Origin: Bryobacteraceae bacterium
GTDB taxonomy: Bacteria; Acidobacteriota; Terriglobia; Bryobacterales; Bryobacteraceae
NCBI GenBank assembly: GCA_026002875.1
Contig: BPGE01000001.1
Location: 1,798,001-1,862,000 of the forward strand
Reading direction: 5' to 3'
Length of the DNA: 64,000 nt
The position numbers and the translations under genes were made by a program. Under the pieces are notes generated by a model that was not told where the DNA came from, searched no databases, and worked only from the letters and a program-made list of their open reading frames with translations. Shown piece by piece: positions 43,961 through 53,018 of the stretch (position 1 is the first letter of the stretch; each line of letters starts with the position of its first letter).

Positions 43961-44935
43961 GTGAAGCCCGCTCTGGTCACAGGCGCATCCGGATTCCTCG
44001 GCTGGCACGTCGCGCAGGCGTTGCTGCGCCGCGGCATTCCCGTGCGCGCGCTCGTGCGGCGGCCGGAAGCCGTGAGGGACCTGGACGCGGAGCTCTTTGC
44101 CGGCGATCTGCGGGATTCCGAATCCGTGAGGCGCGCGGCGGAGGGCTGCAGTCTGGTTTTCCACGTCGCCGCCGACTACCGCCTGTGGGTGCGCCGCCCG
44201 CGCGAGATGTATGAATCCAACGTCGGCGGCACGCGCAACATCCTCGAGGCCGCGCGGCGGGCGCGCGTGGAGCGCGTCGTCTACACGAGCACCGTCGGCT
44301 GCATCGGTTTCGTCAAAGACGGCCTCGGGGATGAATCGACGCCGGTCTCTTTCGCCGACATGACCGGCCACTACAAGAAATCCAAGTGGCTGGCCGAGCA
44401 GGAGGCTCTGGAGGCGGCGCGCTCCGGGCTGCCCGTCGTGATCGTCAATCCCACAGCGCCCGTGGGCGCGCACGACGTCAAGCCCACGCCGACCGGGCAG
44501 ACGATTCTCGATTTCCTCCGCGGCCGCATGCCGGCCTATGTGGATACGGGGCTGAACATCGTCGATGCAGCCGAAGCTGCTGAAGGCCACTGGCTGGCCT
44601 GTGAACGCGGGCGGCCCGGCGAGCGTTATATCCTCGGAAGCGAGAACCTGACGCTGAAACAAATCTTTGATCTTTTATCGTCGATCAGCGGCCGTCCCGC
44701 GCCGCGGATCCGGCTGCCCTGGATTGTTGCTTATGCCGCCGCCGCAGTGGACACGCTCCGGGCGGAGATCACCGGCTCGCCGCCCCGCGCCCCGCTCGAC
44801 GCGGTCCGCATGGCCCGCAAGAAAATGTGGGTCACGCACGCGAAGGCTGAGCGCGAGCTGGGTTTCCACCCGGCGCCTGCGGCAACGGCCCTGCGCCATG
44901 CCGTGGAATGGTTCGAGGCCCATGGATACTGCTGA
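43961..44935 (+). CDS. hpnA: Hopanoid-associated sugar epimerase HpnA
   Basis: 324-residue extended SDR protein. The NAD motif is VTGASGFLGWHVAQ. The HpnA-specific blocks are all present: FHVAADYRLWVRRP, VYTSTVGCIGFVKDG, GHYKKSKWLAEQEA, VVIVNPTAPVGAHDVKPTPT and PAYVDTGLNIVDA. The start is GTG with GGAAGGAG nearby. HpnA proteins are found in hopanoid clusters and are thought to process the side-chain or a sugar head group, but no reaction has been assigned. Its end overlaps hpnG by 14 bases. Confidence 0.92.
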   Translation: MKPALVTGASGFLGWHVAQALLRRGIPVRALVRRPEAVRDLDAELFAGDLRDSESVRRAAEGCSLVFHVAADYRLWVRRPREMYESNVGGTRNILEAARRARVERVVYTSTVGCIGFVKDGLGDESTPVSFADMTGHYKKSKWLAEQEALEAARSGLPVVIVNPTAPVGAHDVKPTPTGQTILDFLRGRMPAYVDTGLNIVDAAEAAEGHWLACERGRPGERYILGSENLTLKQIFDLLSSISGRPAPRIRLPWIVAYAAAAVDTLRAEITGSPPRAPLDAVRMARKKMWVTHAKAERELGFHPAPAATALRHAVEWFEAHGYC

Positions 44936-45641
44936 AGAGCCGCCTGTCATCGCCGTGGCTGCCGAGCCGATCGAATTCGCAGGGCTGCTGCGGCACGCCC
45001 GCTCCGTTCGCCCTCTGCGATGGCCGCTTCAGTATGTTCGGGAGGCCAGCATCGAAAGGCGCCGCTGGGTGCTGGCGGCGCACGGTCCCGGTCCCCGCCT
45101 CGCTTGCGAGGCTGCCCGGGCGGCTCTGGACGGCTGCGGCGGCCGCGCTGTCGTGCTGAGCACCGGTTTCTGCGGGGCGCTGGATCCCGCGCTGCGCACG
45201 GGCGAAATCTTCGCCGCCCGGGAAGTGATCGATGCCGCGGGCAAGGGCAGTTTCCCCGCCTTGCCGCCGCAGTCTTCGCGGTCCTTTCGCCTGGGCCGCC
45301 TCTGGTCGCAGGACCGGGTCGCCGTCTCTCCCGAGGAGAAAGCCGTCCTGCGAGAACGGGGCGCCGATGCAGTGGATATGGAGGCGGCAGCCGTGGCGGC
45401 GGAAGCTGCCCGCCGCAATGTCCCCTTCTACTGCGTGCGCGTGGTCTCGGACGAGGCTGGCGAGCCGTTGCCGCTCGACTTCAATGCGTTCCGCGGTCCG
45501 GACGGGCGATTCTCGAAATCCCGGACCACTTTTGCCGCTCTGGTGCATCCTAGTAATTTGATACCGCTTGTGCGGTTCGGCCTCGCCTGCCGCCGCGCCG
45601 CCCTGCGTTTAGGAGACTTCCTTGCCTCTTGCAGCTTCTGA
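44922..45641 (+). CDS. hpnG: HpnG-like adenosylhopane nucleosidase/phosphorylase
   Basis: 239-residue nucleoside phosphorylase-type protein. VIAVAAEPIEFAGLLRHA, VVLSTGFCGALDPALRTGE and DAVDMEAAAVAAEAARR are the hallmarks of the family, with the Glu of VDMEA contacting the ribose. HpnG removes adenine from adenosylhopane to give ribosylhopane (or its phosphate). The ATG lies inside the end of hpnA. The assignment is supported by its location in the hopanoid cluster. Confidence 0.85.
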   Translation: MDTAEEPPVIAVAAEPIEFAGLLRHARSVRPLRWPLQYVREASIERRRWVLAAHGPGPRLACEAARAALDGCGGRAVVLSTGFCGALDPALRTGEIFAAREVIDAAGKGSFPALPPQSSRSFRLGRLWSQDRVAVSPEEKAVLRERGADAVDMEAAAVAAEAARRNVPFYCVRVVSDEAGEPLPLDFNAFRGPDGRFSKSRTTFAALVHPSNLIPLVRFGLACRRAALRLGDFLASCSF

Positions 45642-46710
45642 GATTGGCCAGGAAATGATGGCCGCCGTATATACGGGCAATGGCCGCATCCAGGTGCAAA
45701 GCGTGCCCGTACCGGAGATCGGCCCCGGCGAGATCCTCGTCCGCGTGGAGGCGTGCGGCATCTGCCACACGGACCTGAAGAAGGTCACGTACGACCTGCT
45801 GCCTCCGCCCCGCATTTACGGTCATGAAACCGCTGGAGTGGTCGTGCGGGTGGGCGAGGGAGTGACGAAGTTCCAGCCCGGCGACCGCGTGGTGGCCTTC
45901 CACCACATTCCCTGCCGGAATTGTTTTTACTGCGCCCGGAAGCTCTACGCCCAGTGCGAGACCTACAAGAAAGTGGGCATCACGGCGGGCTTCGAACCCG
46001 CCGGCGGCGGCTTCGGTCAGTACGTGCGGGTGATGGACTGGATCGTCCGGGATGGCGTCGAAAAGATCCCCGATGGCGTGCCCTTTGAAGTGGCGAGCCT
46101 CGTCGAACCGGTCAACACCGTGTTGAAGGCCGTTGTGGAGGCCGATCCGCGCCCGGATGACGTCGTGCTGGTGCAGGGCCAGGGGCCCATCGGCCTGATG
46201 TTCACGATGCTCCTGCGCCGAACGGGCTGCACCATTCTGGCGACAGACACGATTCCGCGCCGGCTGGAGCTGGCCCGCCGTTTCGGGGCCGCGGAGGCGT
46301 GGAATCCTCTGGAGACCGACGTGCCCGCCCGATGCCGGGCTCTGACGTCCGGACGCGGCGTCGACCAGGTGTTCGTGGCCGCTTCCGCCCCGGGAATTGT
46401 CGAGCAGGCTGTCGCCGCCTCCCGTCCAGGTAGTAGAATATTGTTTTTCGCCCAGACGTCCGAAACCGAAAGGATCGAATTGTCCGGCGCCGACATCTGC
46501 AAGTATGAGAGGACCTTGTTCGGTGTCTACAGCGCCTCTATCGATCTTCAGGCCGAATCGGCGCGTCTGGTCATGAGCGGGGAACTGCCCGTGCAAGACC
46601 TGATCTCGCACCGCCTGCCCTTGACCGCCATTCGGGATGGCATCGACCGGGCGATGCGCCCCGACGGACAATCCCTGAAGATCATTGTTCAGCCACAGAG
46701 GTTGAGTTGA
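45622..46710 (+). CDS. Zinc-dependent alcohol dehydrogenase (first of two in the hopanoid cluster)
   Basis: 362-residue medium-chain dehydrogenase. Catalytic-zinc residues are in EACGICHTDLKK and YGHETAGVVVRVGEG. The structural-zinc-type group CRNCFYCARKLYAQC is complete, and GQGPIGLMFTMLL is the NAD(P) site. The start is TTG at 45622 with AGGAG 6 bases upstream, overlapping the end of hpnG by 20 bases. It is followed 4 bases later by a second dehydrogenase. An alcohol or aldehyde in the hopanoid side-chain pathway is the likely substrate (inference from position). Confidence 0.85.
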   Translation: MPLAASEIGQEMMAAVYTGNGRIQVQSVPVPEIGPGEILVRVEACGICHTDLKKVTYDLLPPPRIYGHETAGVVVRVGEGVTKFQPGDRVVAFHHIPCRNCFYCARKLYAQCETYKKVGITAGFEPAGGGFGQYVRVMDWIVRDGVEKIPDGVPFEVASLVEPVNTVLKAVVEADPRPDDVVLVQGQGPIGLMFTMLLRRTGCTILATDTIPRRLELARRFGAAEAWNPLETDVPARCRALTSGRGVDQVFVAASAPGIVEQAVAASRPGSRILFFAQTSETERIELSGADICKYERTLFGVYSASIDLQAESARLVMSGELPVQDLISHRLPLTAIRDGIDRAMRPDGQSLKIIVQPQRLS

Positions 46711-46714
46711 TTCT

Positions 46715-47752
46715 ATGAAACGCATGAAGGCTGCCGTGCTCTACGGGCGCGAGGAAGTGCGCGTGGAGGAGGTGGCCGTTCCGGCAATCGAAAAGGGCGA
46801 CGTGCTCGTCCGCGTCCGCGCCGCGCTCACCTGCGGCACGGATGTCAAGGTGTTCCGCAGGGGCTACCACGCCAAGATGATCGTGCCCCCTGCGCTGTTC
46901 GGTCATGAACTCGCTGGCGACATCGTCAAGGTCGGGTCGCACGTGGAGAGCTTCCGCGTCGGCCAGCGCATCGTCGCAGCAAACTCGGCGCCCTGCCTGA
47001 ACTGCTTCTATTGCCGCAAAGGGCTCGAGAACCTCTGCGAGGATCTCCTGTTCAACAACGGCGCTTACGCCGAGTACATCCGCATTCCCGCGCGCATCGT
47101 CCAGCGCAACATGTACGAGATCCCGCCGCATCTGAGCTATCAGGACGCGGCGCTGATCGAGCCGTTGGCCTGCGTGCTGAAGGGGCTCGAAGAGACCAAC
47201 GTCCGGCCCGGCGACAACGTCGTGGTGATCGGCCAGGGTCCCATCGGCCTCATGTTCGTGCGCCTGGCCAAAGTGTATGGCGCGCGCGTCATCGCCCTGG
47301 GACGCCGCCAGTCCCAGCTCGACCGGGCCATGCGCATGGGCGCCCACGACGCCCTCATCAACACCGATCCCGACACGGTCGTGCGCGAGATCAAGAATCT
47401 TACCGGCGGCTATGGCGCCGATGCCGTCATCGAAGCCGTCGGCAACCCCGACACCTGGGAGCTGGCCGTGAAACTGCTTCGCCGGGGCGGCACCGCGCAG
47501 TTCTTCGGCGGCTGCCCCTCGGACACGCGCATCACTCTGGAGACGCAGCTCCTGCACTACTCGGAAATCAAGTGCGTCGCCAGCTTCCACCACACGCCCG
47601 CCTACATCCGCAAAGCGCTTGACGTGGTCAGCCGCGGCGACATTACCGCCCGCGACTTCGTCAACCGCGAGGAGCCGCTCACCAACCTCCTCGATGTGCT
47701 GCGCCACCTGATGAGCCACAACGGCCACATGAAAACGGCCATCATTCCTTGA
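46715..47752 (+). CDS. Zinc-dependent alcohol dehydrogenase (second of two in the hopanoid cluster)
   Basis: 345-residue medium-chain dehydrogenase distinct from the first. Zinc residues are in ALTCGTDVKVFRRGYH and LFGHELAGDIVKVG. The structural group is CLNCFYCRKGLENLC. The cofactor loop is GQGPIGLMFVRLAKVYGARV. It sits in the same operon, and its stop overlaps a possible TTG of hpnC. It is similar to sorbitol- or threonine-type dehydrogenases, so a polyol substrate is plausible. Confidence 0.86.
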   Translation: MKRMKAAVLYGREEVRVEEVAVPAIEKGDVLVRVRAALTCGTDVKVFRRGYHAKMIVPPALFGHELAGDIVKVGSHVESFRVGQRIVAANSAPCLNCFYCRKGLENLCEDLLFNNGAYAEYIRIPARIVQRNMYEIPPHLSYQDAALIEPLACVLKGLEETNVRPGDNVVVIGQGPIGLMFVRLAKVYGARVIALGRRQSQLDRAMRMGAHDALINTDPDTVVREIKNLTGGYGADAVIEAVGNPDTWELAVKLLRRGGTAQFFGGCPSDTRITLETQLLHYSEIKCVASFHHTPAYIRKALDVVSRGDITARDFVNREEPLTNLLDVLRHLMSHNGHMKTAIIP

Positions 47753-47772
47753 ACCTTCCAGGGAGCGTCGGC

Positions 47773-48693
47773 GTGGAACTGCTCCAGCCCATCCCGTTCC
47801 TGCGCTCCCCGGAAGCTTCCGGCCGGCAGTGGTCCCTGACGGACTCGCTGCACTACACGCGCTGGCTGGCCACGCACCACTACGAAAACTTCCACGTCGT
47901 TTCCCTGCTGCTGCCGAAGCGGCTGCACCAGGACTTTTACAACGTCTACGCGTTCTGCCGCTGGGCTGATGATCTCGGCGATGAAACCGGCGACCCGCAG
48001 GAAAGCCTCCGGCTGCTGGAGTGGTGGCGCGGCGAACTGCGCGCCCTCTACGGCGGGAAGCCCCCCTCCCACCCCGTGTTCGTGGCTCTGGGAGAGACCG
48101 TCCGCCGCCACGATCTGCCTGCTGAACCGTTCGACGATTTGATCGACGCGTTCATTCAGGATCAGACTGTCACGCGCTACCGCGACTGGGGTCACGTTCT
48201 CGATTACTGCCGCCGTTCGGCCAATCCCGTGGGGCGTCTGGTGCTGATGCTCTGCGGCTACCGCGACGAGGAGCGTTTCCGGCTCTCGGACTCGACCTGC
48301 AGCGCCCTGCAGCTCGCCAATTTCTGGCAGGACGTGGCCGTGGATCTTGAAAAGGACCGGATCTATCTGCCCCGTCACCTGATGGACCAACACGGCTGCT
48401 CCGAGGACGATCTCTTTGCAAGGCGCTGCACGCAGGCTTTCCGCCGCGTCATGCGCGACGCAGTCGATTATGCGCAGGCGCTGTTCGAGCAGGGGCTTCC
48501 GCTGTCGCGCATGGTGGACCGCCGCCTCGCGCTCGATATCGACCTGTTCAGCCGCGGCGGCATGAAGGTGCTCGAAAAGATCCGCGCACAGAACTACGAC
48601 GTTCTCAGCAGCCGTCCTGCCATCTCGAAATCCGAACGCGCGATGCTCTTCCTGCGCAGCCTCGCGCGCCTGGCTTTCCGGCGCGCCGCATGA
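47773..48693 (+). CDS. hpnC: Squalene-pathway synthase HpnC
   Basis: About 306 residues, trans-isoprenyl diphosphate synthase fold. The first Asp-rich motif is RWADDLGDETGD. The second is ANFWQDVAVDLEKDRIYLP. HYENFHVVSLLLPKRLHQDF and YRRSANPVGRLVLMLCGY-like residues are HpnC features. The GTG at 47773 has AGGGAG 7 bases upstream and is preferred to the TTG at 47749. HpnC converts presqualene diphosphate to hydroxysqualene. Its stop overlaps hpnD (ATGA). Confidence 0.9.
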   Translation: MELLQPIPFLRSPEASGRQWSLTDSLHYTRWLATHHYENFHVVSLLLPKRLHQDFYNVYAFCRWADDLGDETGDPQESLRLLEWWRGELRALYGGKPPSHPVFVALGETVRRHDLPAEPFDDLIDAFIQDQTVTRYRDWGHVLDYCRRSANPVGRLVLMLCGYRDEERFRLSDSTCSALQLANFWQDVAVDLEKDRIYLPRHLMDQHGCSEDDLFARRCTQAFRRVMRDAVDYAQALFEQGLPLSRMVDRRLALDIDLFSRGGMKVLEKIRAQNYDVLSSRPAISKSERAMLFLRSLARLAFRRAA

Positions 48694-49538
48694 ATCCGCT
48701 CGACGCCTCCTACCGCCATTGCGAATCGGTCGCCCGACGTCGCGCGCGGAACTTCTACTATTCGTTTCTCGCTCTGCCCGCGCCCAAGCGCCGCGCCATG
48801 TGCGCGCTGTACGCCTTCATGCGCGAGTGCGACGACCTGAGCGACGGCGACCGCGCCAGCATGGAGGGGCTGCGTCAGTGGCGCGCCCATCTCGACGCCG
48901 CCCTGCAGGGCAGCGTCCCGCCGCACCCTGTCTGGCCAGCCTTTCTCGACACTGTCTCGCGCTACCGCATCCCTGCCGACTGCCTCTACGGCATGATCGA
49001 GGGCGTTTCTTCCGATCTTGAACCGCGGTCCTTCGAGACGTTCGAGCAGCTCTACCGCTACTGCTACCTCGTCGCTTCGGTCGTGGGCATCGCCACCATC
49101 CACGTGTTCGGTTTCTCCGACCCAGAAGCGCCCCGGCTTGCCGAGCGCTGCGGCATCGCGTTCCAGCTCACCAACATCCTGCGCGATGTCCGGGAGGACG
49201 CGCTCAATGGCCGCATCTATCTGCCGCGGGAAGACATGACACGTTTTTCCGTGACGGCGGAGATGCTCGCCGCGTCTTCGATGAGCCCGGAACTGCGCAA
49301 CCTTCTCGCCTTTGAAGCGGGACGCGCCCGCGGCTTCTACGAGGAAGCGCGGCCGCTGATCGGGATGGTCGAGCCCGACAGCCGCCACGCTCTCTGGGCT
49401 CTGATCGAGATCTACCGCCGCCTCCTGGAACGCATCGAACAGCGCGATTACGACGTGCTGACAGACCGGGTTCGTCTTTCCGCCCTCGAAAAGACCTCCA
49501 TCGCTCTCCGCGCCGTTCTCCGCCGCCGTGCGCTCTGA
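48690..49538 (+). CDS. hpnD: Presqualene diphosphate synthase HpnD
   Basis: 282-residue synthase with RECDDLSDGDR and LTNILRDVREDALNGRIYLP as the two Mg-binding motifs and YYSFLALPAPKRRAMCALYA near the N-terminus. It condenses two farnesyl diphosphates to presqualene diphosphate. HpnE, the desaturase that would finish squalene, is not in this window. Confidence 0.91.
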   Translation: MNPLDASYRHCESVARRRARNFYYSFLALPAPKRRAMCALYAFMRECDDLSDGDRASMEGLRQWRAHLDAALQGSVPPHPVWPAFLDTVSRYRIPADCLYGMIEGVSSDLEPRSFETFEQLYRYCYLVASVVGIATIHVFGFSDPEAPRLAERCGIAFQLTNILRDVREDALNGRIYLPREDMTRFSVTAEMLAASSMSPELRNLLAFEAGRARGFYEEARPLIGMVEPDSRHALWALIEIYRRLLERIEQRDYDVLTDRVRLSALEKTSIALRAVLRRRAL

Positions 49539-49544
49539 GCGCGG

Positions 49545-50474
49545 CTACGGTTTCCGTCCGCGCACGTATTTTCCGAATCCAAACGGCGTGCCTCTGTAAG
49601 GCTCCAGAGGCTCCACGTCGAAGTCCGCCCGGATCCGGCTCTCCTGTCCCAGCGCCCAGTAGACGGCGTTGACCAGCAGCCGCCGCAGTCCCGCATTTTC
49701 GAAGTCCTGCGCCGAGCCCATCGTCAGCGCAAAAACGCGTCCGCCTTGATATGTTCTGGTCCACGCCACCGGCATCATCGGGTTGTTTACCGCGCCGGCG
49801 GCGGGCGGCGCCTCCGGCGTCATTCCATCGGTCACTTCGCCGAGCAGCAGCGTCCGGCATCCTTCCGGCAGCGGCAGCCGCACGGCGTAGACATCGGTCG
49901 GACCCCAGATTTCGCCGTCGCGGATGCCGCGCAGGATCGGATGACCTTCCGCGCCCGGAGCGATGCGCGCCCGCGTGCCCTGTTCGCCGTGCTTCCCATG
50001 ATGCCGGATCCACGTTTCGCCCAGCACCTGCCGCCCGAATCCGCCGTCCCATTCCCTGCTGTTCCAGCTCCACCGCGCATAGGTGGGGCTCGATCGGAGC
50101 TGAAAGGCGTGCGTCGCCGTCCGGATGCCGATCACCGGTTTGCCTGCCTCGACATAATCCACGATGTGCCGCATCTGCTCGTCCGGCAGATCGCGGAAGC
50201 GCGTGAAGATCACCATCAGATCCGCCGTGCGCAGCGCCTCCAGACCCGGAATGTTGCGCTGGTTCTCCGGATCAATCTCGCCCGTCTCCGGGTTGATCGC
50301 GTGGAGGACGGTGCATCGGAAGCCGTGCTTCGCCTGAAGAATCCGTGCCAGCATCGGCAGCGCTTCTTCCGAGCGGTATTCTTCATCGCCTGCGATCCAG
50401 ACAATGTGCGGGTTCCGCAACTCCTGTTGTGCGTACGCGGCCAGCGTCAGACAGAAAACTGCAGCTCTCCACAT
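49545..50474 (-). CDS. Exported ThuA-domain protein
   Basis: 309 residues. After a short signal (AAVFCLTLAAYAQQ) the protein is a ThuA/class-I glutamine-amidotransferase-like domain: HIVWIAGDEEYRSEEALPML, LMVIFTRFRDLPDEQMRHIV, GKPVIGIRTATHAFQL and VFALTMGSAQDFENAGLRRL. ThuA was found with trehalose use and has been linked to 3-keto sugar breakdown together with Gfo/Idh proteins. No catalytic cysteine of true amidotransferases is seen. It is convergent with hpnD. Confidence 0.82.
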   Translation of the reverse strand: MWRAAVFCLTLAAYAQQELRNPHIVWIAGDEEYRSEEALPMLARILQAKHGFRCTVLHAINPETGEIDPENQRNIPGLEALRTADLMVIFTRFRDLPDEQMRHIVDYVEAGKPVIGIRTATHAFQLRSSPTYARWSWNSREWDGGFGRQVLGETWIRHHGKHGEQGTRARIAPGAEGHPILRGIRDGEIWGPTDVYAVRLPLPEGCRTLLLGEVTDGMTPEAPPAAGAVNNPMMPVAWTRTYQGGRVFALTMGSAQDFENAGLRRLLVNAVYWALGQESRIRADFDVEPLEPYRGTPFGFGKYVRGRKP

Positions 50475-50538
50475 GACCTCTCCTGCTTATCACACTCGCC
50501 GGCCCGCTTCGCATAGCATGGTTGCAGGGAGCCCAGTC

Positions 50539-51042
50539 ATGCCTGTCTTCCGCTTTACGGTCAACGGGGAGCCGCGCGAGGTGGATACCTTTGACGCCCG
50601 CCCGCTGCTCGAAGTCCTGCGCGAGGATCTGCAGCTCACGGGTACCAAGTACGGCTGCGGCGAAGGCCAGTGCCGCGCCTGCACGGTGCTGATCGACGGC
50701 GCGCCCGCTCTCTCCTGCATCACGCCCGTCCGCTCCGCCGCCGGCAAACGCATCACCACCATTGAAGGGCTCGCCAGAGACGGCAGGCTCCATCCGGTGC
50801 AACAGGCGTTTGCGCAGGAGGGCGCCATGCAGTGCGGCTACTGCACTCCCGGCATGATCCTGCAGACGGTCGCTCTGCTGGAAAAGAACCCTTCGCCGGC
50901 TCGCGCGCAGATCCTCCAGGCGCTCAACGGCAGCCTCTGCCGCTGCAACGGCTATCCGCGCATCGTCGCCGCCGTCGAGTTCGCCGCCCGGCTCCAGCGC
51001 AGCATGACAGCGCAGCAGGAGGTGGTCCATGCCGCGGAATAA
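50539..51042 (+). CDS. 2Fe-2S subunit of a molybdenum hydroxylase
   Basis: 167 residues. The N-terminal plant-type 2Fe-2S site is GCGEGQCRACTVLIDG with a later Cys, and the second cluster is in MQCGYCTPGMILQT plus SLCRCNGYPRIV. This is the small subunit of the xanthine-oxidase/IorA type. AGGGAG is 7 bases before the ATG at 50539. It overlaps the large subunit by 14 bases, so the complex is CO/xanthine-dehydrogenase-like but without a separate FAD subunit. Confidence 0.9.
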   Translation: MPVFRFTVNGEPREVDTFDARPLLEVLREDLQLTGTKYGCGEGQCRACTVLIDGAPALSCITPVRSAAGKRITTIEGLARDGRLHPVQQAFAQEGAMQCGYCTPGMILQTVALLEKNPSPARAQILQALNGSLCRCNGYPRIVAAVEFAARLQRSMTAQQEVVHAAE

Positions 51043-52975
51043 CGCGTTCGAACCCGACCGCTTCGAGCTCTTCGAGCCTCCCTGCTACCGCTTCGAGTTC
51101 ACGCGCCGCCAGCTCTTTGGAACACTCGGCGCCGGCTGGCTCGTCACCGTCTGGGTGGCGGACGCGCAGGCGCAGGAGCGCGGCGAAAGCGTCGAAGCCC
51201 GCATCCATCTGGGCGACGACGGCATCTTCACCGTCTTCAGCGGCAAGGTCGAGGAAGGGCAGGGACCCCGCACGGAGCTCGCCATGGCTGCGGCGGAAGA
51301 GCTCGGCGTTCCTCTGGAGCGCGTCCGCGTCGTCCTCGGCGATACCGCCCGCACGCCCGACGACTGGATCACCGCCGGCAGCCGCACCACTCCTCAAACC
51401 GTGCCCGCCGTGCGCCGCGCCGCCGCCGCCGCGCGCGGCTGGCTCTCCGGCGGGAAACGCCTGATCGAGAATCCCCGCCTGCGCGAGCCGTCCGAGTGGA
51501 CGGTCCTCGGCAAAGGCCACTGGCGCACCGACGCCCGCGACATCGTCACCGGCGCGCACCGCTACCCCTCCGATATCGCGCTCGACGGCATGCTCTACGG
51601 CGCCGTGCTCCGCCCGCCCGCCTACGGCGCGAAGCTCGAAGCCGTCGATCTGGAATCCGCGAAGAAGGCGGGCGCCGCCGCTGCCGTCCGCGATGGCGAT
51701 TTCGCCGCCTGCGCCGCACGCACTTCTTTCGAGGCCCGCCGCGCGCTGGAAGCCATGGCCGCCACCGCCCGCTGGTCCGGCGGCCAAAAACACAATCACA
51801 CGGAATTGTTCGATCACCTCCGCTCGACCGCGAAGGAGAAGATTCCGCCGCTCGCAAATCGCACGCATCACGCCGAATTCCGCACCGCGTACATCCAGCA
51901 CGCGCCCATGGAGCCGCGCGCTGCTGTGGCCGATTGGAAAGACGGCCGCCTCACCGTGTGGACCGGCACCAGCAACCCGTTCGGCGTCCGCACGGACCTG
52001 GCTCGCGCCTTCGGCCTGCGGGAGACGGACGTGCGGGTCATCGTGCCGGACTTCGGCGGCGGCTTCGGCGGCAAACACACCGGCGAAGCAGCTCTGGAAG
52101 CCGCGCGCCTCGCCAGGGAAGCCGGCCGCCCGGTGAAGGTCCGCTGGACGCGCGAGGAAGAGTTCCGCTGGGCCTACTACCGCCCCGCCGCGCTGATCGA
52201 CGTCGAGGCCGTGCTCGAAGGCGGCCGCATCCGCGCCTGGCAGTTCACCAACTACAACTCCGGCGCCGCCGGACTTCAAACGCCATACGCCATCCCTGAC
52301 CGCCGCGAAAAATACGTGCCCGCGGATTCTCCTCTGAGACCCGGCTCCTACCGCACGCTGGCCGCCACGGCCAACAACTTCGCCCGCGAGGCGTTCATGG
52401 AAGAACTGGCTGCAGCGGCAAATGCCGATCCGCTCGACTTCCGCCTGGCCCATCTCGAAAACGCCCGCATCCGCGCCGTGCTCGAAGCCGCCTGTCAGAA
52501 ATTCGGCTGGCGGCAGCGCCGCGCCGCCAGGCGCGCGCCCAACCGCGGCATCGGCCTTGCCTGCGGCACGGAGAAGAACTCCGTCGTCGCCGCCTGCGTG
52601 GAAGTGGAAGTCGATCCGAAGGCCCGCACGGTGCGGCTCGTCGAGATCGTCGAAGCCTTTGAGTGCGGCGCGCTGCTGAATCCCTGGAACACGCGCTCCC
52701 AGGTGGAGGGCTGCATCCTGATGGGTCTTGGCGCGGTGCTCCGCGAGGAGATTCTCTTCGAAAACGGCCGTGTCATCAATGCGCGATTTTCGCAATACCG
52801 CGTGCCGCGCTTCCGCGATCTGCCGGACAAGCTCGAGGTGGTTCTGCTCGACCGCAAGGATCTGCCAAGCGCCGGCGCCGGAGAAACGCCGATCATCGCT
52901 CTGGCCCCGGCCATGGCCGCCGCCGTGTTCGACGCCACCGGTGTCCGCCCGCGCACGCTGCCCCTCCGCTGGTGA
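51029..52975 (+). CDS. Molybdopterin-binding subunit, xanthine oxidase/IorB family
   Basis: 648 residues. An early TRRQLFGTLGAGWL twin-arginine-like patch suggests Tat export. Cofactor motifs are GKVEEGQGPRTELAM, PDFGGGFGGKH, and the catalytic Glu in GAGETPIIALAPA near the C-terminus. It pairs with the 2Fe-2S subunit and resembles isoquinoline 1-oxidoreductase (IorB). It hydroxylates an aldehyde or N-heterocycle, which cannot be named here. A related decayed copy lies at about 54.6 kb. Confidence 0.87.
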   Translation: MPRNNAFEPDRFELFEPPCYRFEFTRRQLFGTLGAGWLVTVWVADAQAQERGESVEARIHLGDDGIFTVFSGKVEEGQGPRTELAMAAAEELGVPLERVRVVLGDTARTPDDWITAGSRTTPQTVPAVRRAAAAARGWLSGGKRLIENPRLREPSEWTVLGKGHWRTDARDIVTGAHRYPSDIALDGMLYGAVLRPPAYGAKLEAVDLESAKKAGAAAAVRDGDFAACAARTSFEARRALEAMAATARWSGGQKHNHTELFDHLRSTAKEKIPPLANRTHHAEFRTAYIQHAPMEPRAAVADWKDGRLTVWTGTSNPFGVRTDLARAFGLRETDVRVIVPDFGGGFGGKHTGEAALEAARLAREAGRPVKVRWTREEEFRWAYYRPAALIDVEAVLEGGRIRAWQFTNYNSGAAGLQTPYAIPDRREKYVPADSPLRPGSYRTLAATANNFAREAFMEELAAAANADPLDFRLAHLENARIRAVLEAACQKFGWRQRRAARRAPNRGIGLACGTEKNSVVAACVEVEVDPKARTVRLVEIVEAFECGALLNPWNTRSQVEGCILMGLGAVLREEILFENGRVINARFSQYRVPRFRDLPDKLEVVLLDRKDLPSAGAGETPIIALAPAMAAAVFDATGVRPRTLPLRW

Positions 52976-53018
52976 ATCCTCGCCGCCCGGGCGCGGCTCA
53001 ACAGGCAAACTGGAGCGT

